A stretch of 64,000 nucleotides of DNA from JAXGMQ01 sp040768585 (GTDB lineage: Bacteria; Caldisericota; Caldisericia; JAAYUI01). The stretch lies in NCBI GenBank assembly GCA_040768585.1, contig JAXGMQ010000001.1:434001-498000 (forward strand), written 5' to 3'. Numbering within the stretch: position 1 is the stretch's first letter; each line of letters starts with the position of its first letter. The translations under genes and the position numbers were made by a program. Under the pieces are notes generated by a model, which saw only the letters and a list, made by a program, of their open reading frames with translations, searched no databases and was not told the origin of the DNA. This document shows positions 9,021-18,187 of this stretch, piece by piece.

Positions 9021-10091
9021 CTATCCTATTGCACCTATCAGCGATTTCAATATCTCAGAAATATTGTCAACAGCGTGCATGTGCGAACACTCTGTTGGCA
9101 TTCTTTTTCTCTGCAATTCAAATTCAATTGATGCTGCAAGTTTTTCTCTGAGTTCGTTTTGCTCAAGAATCACGCACTCTCTTTTTGATTTGAGATACAT
9201 AGCGTTTAAATACTGATGGTCATAGATATGAGGTCTTTTGGGAATAAGCACGCACGGGATTCCAAGACACTCCAGCTCAGAGATTGTCATGGCACCACAT
9301 CTCGTTATTGTTAGGTTCGCAACCGAATACGCTCTGTCCATTGCCACCAGAAAATCAAGAACCTTCACATTCTGATAACCTCTGGATTTGACTTCATCCT
9401 TCATCTTCTCAAAAAGGTGCTTCCCAGAGATCATGAGCCACTGAAGGTCTTCCCTTGTAATAAGTTTATCCGGTAGTGAAAGAAAGGCATCATTCAAAAG
9501 GTTTGCTCCCTGAGAGCCACCAAAGAAAAGGATCGTCTTTTTACTTCTATCTAACCCAAGAAGTTCGTAAGCTTTCTGCGAAAATGGAGGAATGTCGACC
9601 CATCGAAGCGGATTTCCAACAACCTCTATTCTGGATTGGTTTTTAAACCCAGTTGTGCTCTCAAATCCAACAAGCACGACATCAGCAAATCTCTCCAGGA
9701 ATCTATTCGCCTTTCCCGCAATAGCGTTTGCCTCATGTATTAGAATCGGCACCTTTCCTCTTGCGGCAAGTACAACTGGAACAGAGGGGTATCCACCCAT
9801 TCCAATGACGGCAACAGGTTTTAATTCCTTAATTAACTTCTTCGACTGCCTTATTCCCACTGATAGAGTTCTAAAAAACTTCAGGGCTTTGATAGGATTG
9901 GCAGAGGGAGGGCAAGACGCAACCGACCTTGTCTCAATGCCTGTTGCTATCGTTTTTTCAAGGTCTTTTCCGGTGCCTATGATGAATGGTTTGTACCCAT
10001 CTTCGATGAGTCTTTTGGCTATAGTCAGAGCAGGGACAACATGGCCCCCCGTGCCACCTGCACATATCAGAACATTCTTACTGGATTCCAT
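9021..10091 (-). CDS. murG: UDP-GlcNAc:lipid I N-acetylglucosaminyltransferase MurG
   Basis: 356 residues, normal length. It converts lipid I to lipid II at the inner face of the membrane. The N-terminal glycine-rich loop GGTGGHVVPALTIA, the FGGSQGANLLND loop of the donor domain, and the UDP-GlcNAc pocket ITRCGAMTISE...IPKRPHIYDHQYLNA are all present. The ATG follows directly on the ftsW stop, so the two are coupled. Confidence 0.97.
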   Translation of the reverse strand: MESSKNVLICAGGTGGHVVPALTIAKRLIEDGYKPFIIGTGKDLEKTIATGIETRSVASCPPSANPIKALKFFRTLSVGIRQSKKLIKELKPVAVIGMGGYPSVPVVLAARGKVPILIHEANAIAGKANRFLERFADVVLVGFESTTGFKNQSRIEVVGNPLRWVDIPPFSQKAYELLGLDRSKKTILFFGGSQGANLLNDAFLSLPDKLITREDLQWLMISGKHLFEKMKDEVKSRGYQNVKVLDFLVAMDRAYSVANLTITRCGAMTISELECLGIPCVLIPKRPHIYDHQYLNAMYLKSKRECVILEQNELREKLAASIEFELQRKRMPTECSHMHAVDNISEILKSLIGAIG

Positions 10092-11210
10092 CTACCCACC
10101 TACCTCCAAAGTCTTTCTCTGGTGACTGTGTCTGTCTATTCCAAACAATATACCGACTTCAACCAGATTCACAATCAGCGATGTACTACCGGCTGAGACA
10201 AATGGTAATGTAACCCCTGTTGACGGCAGCAACCCGATAACAACACCGATGTTGAAAAACGCCTGCATACCAAGGTGCAGAGCAATTCCCAGTGCCACCA
10301 GGTACGCAAACTGGTTCTTTGAGCGAGAGGCTATTTTGATGGCTGCAAACACAAAAACAATAAAAAGTGCGATAACAACCATCGCTCCGAGGAAGCCAAG
10401 CTCCTCAACAATGTTTGCAAAAATAAAATCTGACTCAATCGCAAACACCTTTGGAGTGAACTTGGATTGTCCTTGAAAAAGCCCTTTGCCAAAAAATCCG
10501 GCTCCAGCGATAGCAACCAAAGAATTCCTGAGGTGTTCTGCCTCCCAAGAATGAGTGTTGATGGGATCAAGAACAGCGATAATCCTCGCTTTCCACATCG
10601 AGGAGTCAACAAGAGACTGCACAACTACACCTAATCCAAAGATTCCAAACAAAACCCACAGAATCCAAACCCTCGCGCCTGAGAGAAAGTACTGCATCAC
10701 AAAAATAACAAGCAGCATGACAGACGTGGAGAAGTCAGGCTCAAGAATTACAAGAAATCCGACCAGCGCAAACATCAGTAGCAGGGTTAGTATCTGTTTG
10801 AAATTCATCTGTGACGCATCGTTCTCCGAGAGATAATGCGCTGAAACCAACACCATTGCAAGTTTTGCAAGCTCAGATGGTTGGAACGAATAGCCCCCGA
10901 CATATATCCATCTGTGGTGGGACACATTCGGATATATAAACACAAGAGCGAGCAGGACTATCGACACAAAATAAAGCGGATAGGAAATCTTCTTATAGAA
11001 ACTGACAGGCGCTTTCGAGACGACAAAAGCCGCAACAATACCGAGTCCAAGACCCAAAAGGTAGGTAACCATTTCGGATGCAATAGAGGGGATCAAGCCA
11101 GCGTAGGCCTGCCCCATATAGACCGAGTAGAGGGATAAAAAACCAATGGAGAGAAGTCCAATGACGGAAAAGAGGAGCATCCTGTCTGGAATCCAAGGTC
11201 TCTCAGACAA
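10092..11210 (-). CDS. ftsW: SEDS lipid II polymerase FtsW
   Basis: A 372-residue multispanning protein of the SEDS family, the peptidoglycan glycosyltransferase of division. Motifs are EPDFSTSVMLLVIF in the middle and the C-terminal LPSTGVTLPFVSAGSTSLI signature. Placement between murD and murG favours FtsW over RodA or SpoVE. The start is TTG at 11210, overlapping the murD stop by 8 nt, with GAGGTG 7 nt upstream; an ATG ten codons later is a weaker choice. Confidence 0.93.
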   Translation of the reverse strand: MSERPWIPDRMLLFSVIGLLSIGFLSLYSVYMGQAYAGLIPSIASEMVTYLLGLGLGIVAAFVVSKAPVSFYKKISYPLYFVSIVLLALVFIYPNVSHHRWIYVGGYSFQPSELAKLAMVLVSAHYLSENDASQMNFKQILTLLLMFALVGFLVILEPDFSTSVMLLVIFVMQYFLSGARVWILWVLFGIFGLGVVVQSLVDSSMWKARIIAVLDPINTHSWEAEHLRNSLVAIAGAGFFGKGLFQGQSKFTPKVFAIESDFIFANIVEELGFLGAMVVIALFIVFVFAAIKIASRSKNQFAYLVALGIALHLGMQAFFNIGVVIGLLPSTGVTLPFVSAGSTSLIVNLVEVGILFGIDRHSHQRKTLEVGG

Positions 11211-12534
11211 TGGTTTTCACCTCTTTGGCAAAGGTCTCACCACGCTCCTCAAAATCTCTAAACTGGTCAAAACTGGCGCAAGCAGGGGACAGAAGCACAG
11301 TATCCCCAGGTTCTGCTTTCCTGATGGCTTCTTTGATTGCCTCGTGTTGATTTGCAACCTTTTCGAATCGGTCAAAACCAGAGGCAATGAGCGCCTTTGA
11401 AATATTGTCCGATGTTCTGCCATGGACAATTGCCAACTTTACATCACCCATTGCCAATGGAAGCTTTGAGAAATCTGATCCTTTGTCAGAGCCTCCAAGT
11501 ATGAGGATGAACGGGCCCTTCAAGGTTTTGAGAGTTAGAATCGTTGCATCCGGTTTAGTCGATTTTGAATCGTTGATAAACTTGATGTCTCTCGCCTCAT
11601 GGACAAGTTCCATCCTGTGGGAGAGTGGGTTGAAGTCTTTGGCGAAGTCAACCATTAGAGCTGGATCGTACCCAAAATGTGAACAGGCAAGAGCGGCAGC
11701 CAAAATGTTTAATCCGTTGAAACAACCCTGTAATCTGAAGTCATCCATCGATGCCACAATATTTCTACCAACGACGAGGTTATCACCATCCATATAAGCT
11801 TGAGAATTTATATCTGGAGTACTGGAGAAAAAAAGAGGTTTGGCAGTTGTTTTGTCGGCGATCGACCTACTCCAACTGTCGCTGCCATTTAGCACAACAG
11901 TGTTTTTATCATCCATGTGATTGAGGATTTTTTCCTTCATCGCAGCATATACTTCCATTGAGCCGTGACGGTTGAGATGGTCTTCAGAGAGATTCAAAAA
12001 AACACCAACTTGCGGATGGAATTCATCCATGAGTTCACACATCGGAGAGCCAACCTCAATTGCCAGAACCCAATCTCCCTTTGCTTTTGTCACATAATTG
12101 GCAACTGGGTCACCAATGTTACCAACTGCATATGAGGCGGTTCCAGCCTTCCGCAGCATGTGTGCAACAAGCGATGTCGTTGTGGACTTACCTGATGTGC
12201 CTGTGATTGACACATAAGGGCAAGGAAGAAGAGACGCAGAAAAATCGATTTCCCCTCTTACTTCAATACCCTTGTCGATCGCCTCAGTCAAAAGTGGGTG
12301 ATCAGTTCGCAGACCAGGCGACGGAATCAAAATATCACAATCAAGGACTCTCGATGTGTGCCCACCCATTTCAAACTCAAAACCTGATCTGGGGAGTTCA
12401 TCTGATCTGCTGTATTCCGAGATAAAAACGTTTGCTCCAAGTTCTTTCATAAGCGAGGCAACAGCCTTGCCAGTCCTGCCAAAACCCAGCACAGAGACTC
12501 GCTTGCCAATAAATTTATCTAAATCTGTTCTCAC
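11203..12534 (-). CDS. murD: UDP-N-acetylmuramoylalanine--D-glutamate ligase MurD
   Basis: 443 residues. It adds D-Glu to UDP-MurNAc-L-Ala using ATP. The Mur-ligase P-loop GTSGKSTTTSLV, central NLSEDHLNRHGSMEVYAAMKE, NDSKSTKPDAT, GGSDKGSDFSKL and C-terminal SPACASFDQF...ERGETF are all visible. The GTG start at 12534 has no Shine-Dalgarno; the -10 box ends only 6 nt before it, so its mRNA is probably leaderless. It heads murD-ftsW-murG-murB; mraY and murC are not in the window. Confidence 0.96.
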   Translation of the reverse strand: MRTDLDKFIGKRVSVLGFGRTGKAVASLMKELGANVFISEYSRSDELPRSGFEFEMGGHTSRVLDCDILIPSPGLRTDHPLLTEAIDKGIEVRGEIDFSASLLPCPYVSITGTSGKSTTTSLVAHMLRKAGTASYAVGNIGDPVANYVTKAKGDWVLAIEVGSPMCELMDEFHPQVGVFLNLSEDHLNRHGSMEVYAAMKEKILNHMDDKNTVVLNGSDSWSRSIADKTTAKPLFFSSTPDINSQAYMDGDNLVVGRNIVASMDDFRLQGCFNGLNILAAALACSHFGYDPALMVDFAKDFNPLSHRMELVHEARDIKFINDSKSTKPDATILTLKTLKGPFILILGGSDKGSDFSKLPLAMGDVKLAIVHGRTSDNISKALIASGFDRFEKVANQHEAIKEAIRKAEPGDTVLLSPACASFDQFRDFEERGETFAKEVKTIV

Positions 12535-12540
12535 AGCTAT

Positions 12541-12569
12541 AGATTAGGCGCAAATTCCCTATTTATCAA
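12541..12569 (-). promoter_or_regulatory. murD promoter placed for a leaderless transcript
   Basis: TTGATA (12569-12564), 17-nt spacer, TAATCT (12546-12541), then six bases and the GTG start. Transcription starting about 7 nt past the -10 box would begin at the start codon. Confidence 0.65.
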
Positions 12570-12629
12570 GATTCTGTGGAAAATAATACAAAAACACAAA
12601 CAACAAAAGGGAGTTCGACTGAGGAAAAG

Positions 12630-12705
12630 TGGAGCCGGCGATCTGACTCGAACAGACGACCTGCTGATTACAAATCAGCTGCTCTACCAACTGAGCTACA
12701 CCGGC
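12630..12705 (-). tRNA. tRNA-Thr (anticodon TGT)
   Basis: A full cloverleaf of 76 nt with encoded CCA. The acceptor stem GCCGGTG pairs with CGCCGGC (one G-U); D-arm TAGCTCAGTTGGTAGAGCA, anticodon loop TTTGTAA with TGT, and TTCGAGT T-loop are all present. Discriminator base is T. Confidence 0.97.
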
Positions 12706-12717
12706 ACCTGGAATGCT

Positions 12718-12745
12718 ATATTAGAAATTAGCACCCCAATGTCAA
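12718..12745 (-). promoter_or_regulatory. Promoter of tRNA-Thr
   Basis: Perfect TTGACA (12745-12740), 16-nt spacer and TAATAT (12723-12718), ending 12 nt before the mature tRNA 5' end. Confidence 0.7.
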
Positions 12746-12771
12746 GATTTTTAGGTAAAGGAGGGAGGGTA

Positions 12772-13977
12772 CTAGTGGATATACATCGTCACTTTCTTTT
12801 CCTGGTCATCCCATTGGACGTCAGCATCAAAAGCCTCACCGATAAACCTAAACGGCACAAATGTCCTACCATTTGAAATCAACGGAGCTATATCAAGCAC
12901 CTGCCTCGCTCCATTAACAAGGACAGTCGTGGAATCTATCCACATCTCCACCTTTGTATCATCTGATATTACTGTTACTTTTCTCTCTACACTATCCCAG
13001 CTCACCTCTGCACCGAAGCTCTCTGAGATTGCTCTGATTGGCACAACAGTTCTTCCAGACTTAATAAATGGTGCTGCATCAAGTCTCTTCGCTGTGCCAT
13101 TGACGTTCATGATGTCGCTTCCGATCCACAATTCGACCACCGTCGTGTCAGCAGAATACGACAAAACCGTCATCTTCAACGGTTGAACATACTCATTTCC
13201 ACTATATGTATAAACCAGATTCGCCCTCGTTGTGCCAGGCTTGACATATCTGGAATCAAAGTAGAAGGTGAAATTCTTTATACCCCCTGGTGGGATTGTT
13301 ATGGACGGTGGTGAGACATGAAGCCAATCCTCCATCATATCAAGGTACTCAACCCTCCAGGCAATGGTGATATCCTGATTACCAGTGTTCTCCCAATCCA
13401 TCGTGTACTCCACCGATAGTTCACCAGGATGTAGGGTGACGGCTATCTCATCCGCCTTTTGGCTCTGAGAATCACCACCCCCACTGCTGCCAGTTCCATC
13501 TCTGGTTATTGCCACAAAAGTAAAGTAGTAACCATTTGATGAGGATGAGATTCCGACGGCTCCAACCTCTGCGCAGTCACTCAACATATTCTTGTTGTGA
13601 CCACTCGATGTTTTCCATTGATCAAATGCATATTGAACTGGATCGGCATAACCACTGTTATACGCTACGTTTTCGACATAGCAGGTGTACCCAATTGACG
13701 CATCCTTGAGCCTATCCCCCGGGCCCTTTCCACCCAGTTCATGAGCAAGTTCATTCCTGTTGTCCATATTGACCGAGTGGTTGTAGGCAACAGTGTAAAC
13801 ATCTGCCGCCCAACTAATCTGATTCTTACCCATCTGTCTTCTGTAGGCGTTTATTAGATTGAATAAATCTCTTGAGCTATCCATAGAAACAGCATCAACC
13901 ACACCCGCGGTCCCAACGGAAGCGAAAACAGAAACCAGTATCACGGCACACAGCAACACTTTCCACACTCTATTCAT
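12772..13977 (-). CDS. Secreted CAP/SCP-domain protein with C-terminal stalk (copper amine oxidase N) domains
   Basis: 401 residues with a signal peptide (cleavage near VGTAG). The CAP/SCP domain (about 35-170) is YkwD-like, with NAYRRQMGKNQISW, NELAHELGGKGPGDRL and TSSGHNKNMLS carrying the usual His/Glu residues. A Ser/Gly linker leads to an Ig-like domain (175-275), then two copies of the Cu_amine_oxidN1 module with the repeated pattern SGRTVVPIRAISESFGAEVSWD and NGRTFVPFRFIGEAFDADVQWD. Such modules act as extracellular adhesion or wall-associated domains, not oxidases. Stand-alone gene with AAGGAG upstream of the ATG. Biochemical role unknown. Confidence 0.88.
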   Translation of the reverse strand: MNRVWKVLLCAVILVSVFASVGTAGVVDAVSMDSSRDLFNLINAYRRQMGKNQISWAADVYTVAYNHSVNMDNRNELAHELGGKGPGDRLKDASIGYTCYVENVAYNSGYADPVQYAFDQWKTSSGHNKNMLSDCAEVGAVGISSSSNGYYFTFVAITRDGTGSSGGGDSQSQKADEIAVTLHPGELSVEYTMDWENTGNQDITIAWRVEYLDMMEDWLHVSPPSITIPPGGIKNFTFYFDSRYVKPGTTRANLVYTYSGNEYVQPLKMTVLSYSADTTVVELWIGSDIMNVNGTAKRLDAAPFIKSGRTVVPIRAISESFGAEVSWDSVERKVTVISDDTKVEMWIDSTTVLVNGARQVLDIAPLISNGRTFVPFRFIGEAFDADVQWDDQEKKVTMYIH

Positions 13978-14064
13978 TTTTTTCTAAACTCCTTACGCAT
14001 GGGCTAATGATTCAAACCCATTATATACACACTTTGTGTTTTTTTGAAATGTTTCTACACCATG

Positions 14065-14092
14065 TTGTATGATAGACTATAGGGTGTAGAAT
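14065..14092 (+). promoter_or_regulatory. uvrB promoter, near-leaderless
   Basis: TTGTAT (14065-14070), 16-nt spacer, TAGAAT (14087-14092), then 9 nt to the uvrB ATG with no Shine-Dalgarno between. Confidence 0.5.
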
Positions 14093-14101
14093 GTCCGGAT
14101 T

Positions 14102-16174
14102 ATGGATGAGAAATTCAAACTCGTATCTGATTTTTCACCCTCGGGAGACCAACCTCAAGCGATTGAAAAACTTGTTGATGGAATCTGGAGAGGTGTTCAG
14201 TTCCAGACGCTTCTTGGCGTCACAGGCTCTGGCAAGACCTACACAATGGCAAAGGTAATAGAGACTGTCAACCGACCAACACTTGTCATCGCTCATAACA
14301 AGACACTTGCCGCACAACTTTATTCCGAGTTGTCTGAGTTTTTCCCAGAAAATGCTGTCGAGTACTTTGTCTCTTATTATGACTACTATCAACCAGAGGC
14401 ATATGTACCCACAAGAGACCTCTATATCGCTAAAGAAACTGACATCAATGATGACATCATGAGACTCCGTCACTCCACAGTCAGGTCTTTGCTTGAGCGT
14501 CGAGATGTAATTGTTGTTGCATCTGTTTCTTGCATCTATGGCTGGGAGTCGCCAGAGGGGTACAAGGAGCAACTGGTTGGCGTAAAAACCGGCGACACGA
14601 TGTTGAGGGATGATTTTATCAGAGGTCTGGTTGGCATGCAGTACGCCAGAAATAACATTGCATTTGAGCCTGGTAACATAAGGGTCCGTGGGTCAACAGT
14701 TGATGTTTGGCCAGCAGAGACAGAAGGCGCTGTGAGGGTAATTTTTGAGTTTGACGAAATAATCAAGGTTTGCGAGCTTGACCCAGTGACGGGCTCAACA
14801 TCAGAAGACATTGGTGGCTTTATGTTCTTCCCCGCTAAAGCGTTTGTTACAACCCAGGAGAGGCTTAACTACGCTGTCCCAAAAATCATGAAAGAGCTCG
14901 ATGACCAAAAGCAAAAATTCGAGAAGGAGAATAAACCACTTGAGGCTGAGCGAATAGTCGAGAGAACAAAATATGACCTTGAGATGCTTCGAGAGGTTGG
15001 ATACTGCAACGGAATAGAGAACTACAGTATGCACCTTTCTGGAAGAGATTTTGGGATGCAGCCCTATACCCTTATGAATTTCTTCCCGGAAGATACCCTT
15101 ATGATAATCGACGAATCCCACATGACAGTGCCTCAGATTAGGGGAATGTTTGCAGGAGACCAGGCGAGAAAAAAGACACTTGTTGACTTTGGTTTCAGGC
15201 TCCCATCCGCTATGGAGAACAGACCGCTGGGCTGGGATGAGTTCCAACAATTTATGAGACAGGTTGTGTTTGTCTCTGCAACACCCGCTGACTACGAGAA
15301 AGAGATATCAGAGGAGATAGCTGAGCAACTCATCAGACCGACAGGACTTCTTGACCCAGAGGTTGAAGTGAGACCGATTGCGGGACAGATTGACAACCTC
15401 AAGGACGAGGTAAGGAAACGAGTCGAAAAAGACGAAAGAACACTTGTGACTGTTCTGACAAAACGTATGGCAGAGGACTTGGCAGACTTCCTACTGAAAG
15501 ATGGCTTCAAGGTTTGCTATCTCCACTCTGATGTGGGAACAATTGATAGAGTCGATATCCTCAAAAAACTCCGAGAGGGAGTATTCCAGGTTATTGTTGG
15601 TGTCAACCTACTCCGAGAGGGACTTGACCTCCCCGAGGTGTCACTTATTGCAATCCTTGATGCTGACAAGGAGGGATTCCTGAGGTCGACAACCTCGCTT
15701 GTACAAACAATCGGAAGGGCTGCAAGAAACGTCAGTGGCAAGGTCATCATGTATGCAGATAACATTACCAACTCGATGAGGCACGCCATCGATGAGACCA
15801 ACAGACGAAGAAAAGCCCAGATTGAATACAATGAGAAACACGGCATCGAACCGCAAACCATTCGCAAGGCTATCAAGGACATGCTTAACATCCCAGGAAA
15901 AACTGCTTCGATTGTATCAGGCACAGAGAAGGGCATGAGCAAAGAGGACGTGAAGGCCGTCATCTTGCAGTTGACTGACGAGATGAACCTGGCCGCCACC
16001 ATGCTCGAATTTGAAAAAGCGGCACAAATCCGTGATCAGATCGCAATCCTCAAACAGGAACTCATCCAAAAGGGTAAGGGGTATGATGATGTTCCATCGG
16101 CATCAAGCAGAACAAAGACTGCGCAGAAGATAAAGAGTAAACTGGCACAGGCGGAACTGAGAAAGAAGAGATAA
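14102..16174 (+). CDS. uvrB: Excinuclease ABC subunit B
   Basis: 690 residues, normal UvrB length. It is the damage-verifying helicase-like subunit of nucleotide excision repair. N-terminal FSPSGDQPQAIEKLV, Walker A GVTGSGKTYTMAKV, the damage-probing beta-hairpin region VSYYDYYQPEAYVP, DESH Walker B (IIDESHMTVPQIRG), motif V/VI QTIGRAARN, and a C-terminal UVR domain (LEFEKAAQIRDQI) that binds UvrA/UvrC are all visible. The first ATG matches the family start; it lacks a Shine-Dalgarno and follows a -10 box by 9 nt. No uvrA or uvrC is adjacent. Confidence 0.98.
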   Translation: MDEKFKLVSDFSPSGDQPQAIEKLVDGIWRGVQFQTLLGVTGSGKTYTMAKVIETVNRPTLVIAHNKTLAAQLYSELSEFFPENAVEYFVSYYDYYQPEAYVPTRDLYIAKETDINDDIMRLRHSTVRSLLERRDVIVVASVSCIYGWESPEGYKEQLVGVKTGDTMLRDDFIRGLVGMQYARNNIAFEPGNIRVRGSTVDVWPAETEGAVRVIFEFDEIIKVCELDPVTGSTSEDIGGFMFFPAKAFVTTQERLNYAVPKIMKELDDQKQKFEKENKPLEAERIVERTKYDLEMLREVGYCNGIENYSMHLSGRDFGMQPYTLMNFFPEDTLMIIDESHMTVPQIRGMFAGDQARKKTLVDFGFRLPSAMENRPLGWDEFQQFMRQVVFVSATPADYEKEISEEIAEQLIRPTGLLDPEVEVRPIAGQIDNLKDEVRKRVEKDERTLVTVLTKRMAEDLADFLLKDGFKVCYLHSDVGTIDRVDILKKLREGVFQVIVGVNLLREGLDLPEVSLIAILDADKEGFLRSTTSLVQTIGRAARNVSGKVIMYADNITNSMRHAIDETNRRRKAQIEYNEKHGIEPQTIRKAIKDMLNIPGKTASIVSGTEKGMSKEDVKAVILQLTDEMNLAATMLEFEKAAQIRDQIAILKQELIQKGKGYDDVPSASSRTKTAQKIKSKLAQAELRKKR

Positions 16175-16661
16175 ACTAATGGCGGGGATACACCATCAGG
16201 ACTCTTAATCTAAACATCCGCGTCAATCCCCATTCATAGGCACTTTTCCTTGTTGTCGGTTCTCACATATGGTTAATACATTTCTTTATTCTGATAATAA
16301 TATTTTGCTTTAATTTAATATCTCTACACAGCAGTCTTATATTGCCGCATTCTCCGTTGTTTCTAGCAATACCATCATTTGAGTCATGAACTTACAAAGT
16401 ATCGGTTCTAAACTTCAATATGTTGCATTTATTTTCGGCTTTTCTTCAGTATCAGTGTCACCATATTTTCACGGGGTTCAAAACAGCGTTTTCAGTTATT
16501 TGGTAAACTTATCATACATTTCTACCTAAGTTATTGTTTAAATTAATTCACCATTCAAGCGGGCATTTGCGCTATTCAATTAATTTCGCACAGCGTCAAT
16601 CTATTAATTTCTCCCATTTTATCTGCTTTTCTTTCACTTTCTTAAATCGGTTTGCAACCTA
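16175..16661. other. Long AT-rich intergenic region after uvrB
   Basis: About 490 nt with stops in every frame and no convincing ORF. An imperfect stem (GGGGAT near 16184 with ATCCCC near 16228) might end uvrB transcription but has no U-tract. I recognise no RNA family. Confidence 0.6.
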
Positions 16662-16689
16662 TTGACAAATATAAAATTATCAATAAATT
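16662..16689 (+). promoter_or_regulatory. Promoter of the micropeptide operon
   Basis: Consensus TTGACA (16662-16667), 16-nt spacer and TAAATT (16684-16689), about 31 nt before the first micropeptide ATG. Confidence 0.65.
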
Positions 16690-16720
16690 CATGTCACTTG
16701 CTAGCAATTAGGAGGTTGAG

Positions 16721-16876
16721 ATGAAGCTTTGGAGAAGAGCTTACGGCGACGATTATTGGCACTGGAATCCTGAGTGCCCTGATTGGCCAACTGATGACTA
16801 CGAAGAAAGAAAAACAAGACCAGATGATGATGAAATCTGTGATCTTTGCGACGAGTATGCAGACGAGGAAATATAA
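16721..16876 (+). CDS. Acidic Cys-containing micropeptide (51 aa), unknown function
   Basis: Not recognised. ATG follows a near-perfect TTAGGAGGTTGAG Shine-Dalgarno. The 51 residues are strongly acidic (about 18 D/E against 6 K/R), rich in Trp/Tyr near the N-terminus (YGDDYWHWN), with three cysteines: one in ECPDWP and a CDLC pair near the C-terminus that could bind metal or form a disulfide. No signal peptide. The stop overlaps the next start as TAATG, so the two peptides are translationally coupled. Own promoter and terminator make a complete transcription unit of about 320 nt. Confidence 0.75.
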   Translation: MKLWRRAYGDDYWHWNPECPDWPTDDYEERKTRPDDDEICDLCDEYADEEI

Positions 16877-16962
16877 TGGCAGACAAAAAACCAGAGAAGA
16901 AAAAAACTGAGAAGAAAGTAGCAGCAGCACCAGCAAAGGACAAGAAGAAAGCCAAGAAATAG
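16876..16962 (+). CDS. Lys-rich basic micropeptide (28 aa), unknown function
   Basis: Starts within the stop of the acidic peptide (TAATG). The 28 residues contain 13 Lys and 4 D/E, in the pattern of a disordered Lys/Ala tail around VAAAPAKDKKKAKK, similar in composition to H1-like DNA- or RNA-binding tails. Tight coupling to a gene of opposite charge suggests the two products act together, for example as a complex or a binder and its neutraliser (inference). Too small to assign. Confidence 0.65.
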   Translation: MADKKPEKKKTEKKVAAAPAKDKKKAKK

Positions 16963-16988
16963 CTTTCTTTGTTCCCTTTGCCACTTTG

Positions 16989-17018
16989 ACACCCCTCGCT
17001 CTTGAGGGGTGTTTTTTT
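16989..17018 (+). terminator. Rho-independent terminator of the micropeptide operon
   Basis: ACACCCCTC pairs perfectly with GAGGGGTGT across a 6-nt loop, followed by seven T's. Confidence 0.92.
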
Positions 17019-17172
17019 ATTTATAGAAACAACACAGTCAAACAAAAATATTTCTCAATTACTAGTTGGTACAATGGTTTTTCAGACGCTCATCTTATTG
17101 CAAAATTCTTGAATTTTGTTTCTGCTAATTTACTTTGATGCTACTCAGCTGGGATTAGATTGAGAATCTCAT

Positions 17173-18069
17173 ATGGAAAACAACTGCGATAAGTGCGTAA
17201 TTGAAAAGAGAGCGATAGTCTCAGGACTCGTGTTAAACGTTTCCCTCTGTGTTGGCAAGTTTGTCGGTGGAATTCTGGGAAGAAGCTCAGTTTTGATTGC
17301 TGATGGAATCCACACGGCGACCGATATCGCAACTGATGTTGCAATACTCATTGGGTCAAAACATTGGCACAAACCGGCAGATGATGACCACAGATATGGT
17401 CACGAACGAATTGAGACGGTTGTGACGCTTGGCATTGGTGTTGTGCTTGCCTTCACAGCCATTGAGTTATCGATTGACGCCGTCAAAAAACTTGTCTCAG
17501 GTGATTTCATCACTCCAAGCTTTTTCACGCTCTGGATAGCCTTGAGTTCAGTCGTCATCAAGGAAGCTCTCTACAGATACACCGTGAATGTCGGTAAAAA
17601 GACTGGTTCAACAGCCCTCATTGCAAACGCTTGGCACCACAGAACAGACGCGCTCAGCTCAATTCCTGTCGTTCTTGTTATTCTTATCTCGCAGCTGTGG
17701 CCTTCACTTGTTTGGCTGGATTCTATTGGTGTTATACTTGTCTCGCTCTTCATATTAAAGGCGGCCTACGATATTTCGAAACCAGCTTTCTCCGACCTCA
17801 TCGACACAGGTGTTGACGCAAAAACACTGAAGCAGATTGAAACGGTTACTCAGAGCTTTGAGAATGTGCTCGAGACCCATCACATAAGAACACGATATGT
17901 CGGCAACAACGTCTATGTTGATATGCATGTTGTTGTAAAATCGGACATGACAATCGACGAGAGTCACACCCTATCACACAAGATTCATGACAAACTGATT
18001 TCTGATATCCACTGCGTTTATGACGCAATAATCCATATCGAGCCTGAAAGTGAACGCATTAACATCTAG
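17173..18069 (+). CDS. Cation diffusion facilitator family transporter
   Basis: 298 residues of the CDF family (metal/proton antiporters, usually for Zn2+, Mn2+, Fe2+ or Co2+). Six TM segments are visible, with metal-site motifs LIADGIHTATDIATD in TM2 and NAWHHRTDALSS in TM5, and a cytoplasmic dimerisation domain from about 210 (ETHHIRTRYVGNNVYVDMHVVV). The HxxxD type metal sites suggest divalent cation efflux; the metal cannot be told. No Shine-Dalgarno is obvious; a possible -10 TAGATT ends 11 nt upstream of the ATG. Confidence 0.94.
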   Translation: MENNCDKCVIEKRAIVSGLVLNVSLCVGKFVGGILGRSSVLIADGIHTATDIATDVAILIGSKHWHKPADDDHRYGHERIETVVTLGIGVVLAFTAIELSIDAVKKLVSGDFITPSFFTLWIALSSVVIKEALYRYTVNVGKKTGSTALIANAWHHRTDALSSIPVVLVILISQLWPSLVWLDSIGVILVSLFILKAAYDISKPAFSDLIDTGVDAKTLKQIETVTQSFENVLETHHIRTRYVGNNVYVDMHVVVKSDMTIDESHTLSHKIHDKLISDIHCVYDAIIHIEPESERINI

Positions 18070-18120
18070 CAGAATGTACTTGTGAAAAGAAATCAGACGG
18101 TTTCTCTTGTCCACGGACAA

Positions 18121-18156
18121 AAAAAGGCGCCACTGCTCAGGTGGCGCCTTTTTTAT
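18121..18156. terminator. Bidirectional terminator between convergent genes
   Basis: AAAAAGGCGCCAC pairs with GTGGCGCCTTTTT over a 7-nt loop with A/T tracts on both sides, serving the CDF gene and the convergent repeat-protein gene. Confidence 0.9.
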
Positions 18157-18187
18157 AGGGTTGTCTCTTCTCTGTTTTCTGTATTAT

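Noticed and set aside
9592..10125. 177-codon plus-strand frame inside murG
   Set aside because: Antisense shadow; murG motifs define the real frame.
16694..17045. Overlapping minus-strand frames across the micropeptide operon
   Set aside because: Phe/Ser/Leu-rich products are mirror images of the Lys-rich plus-strand codons and would read through the terminator.
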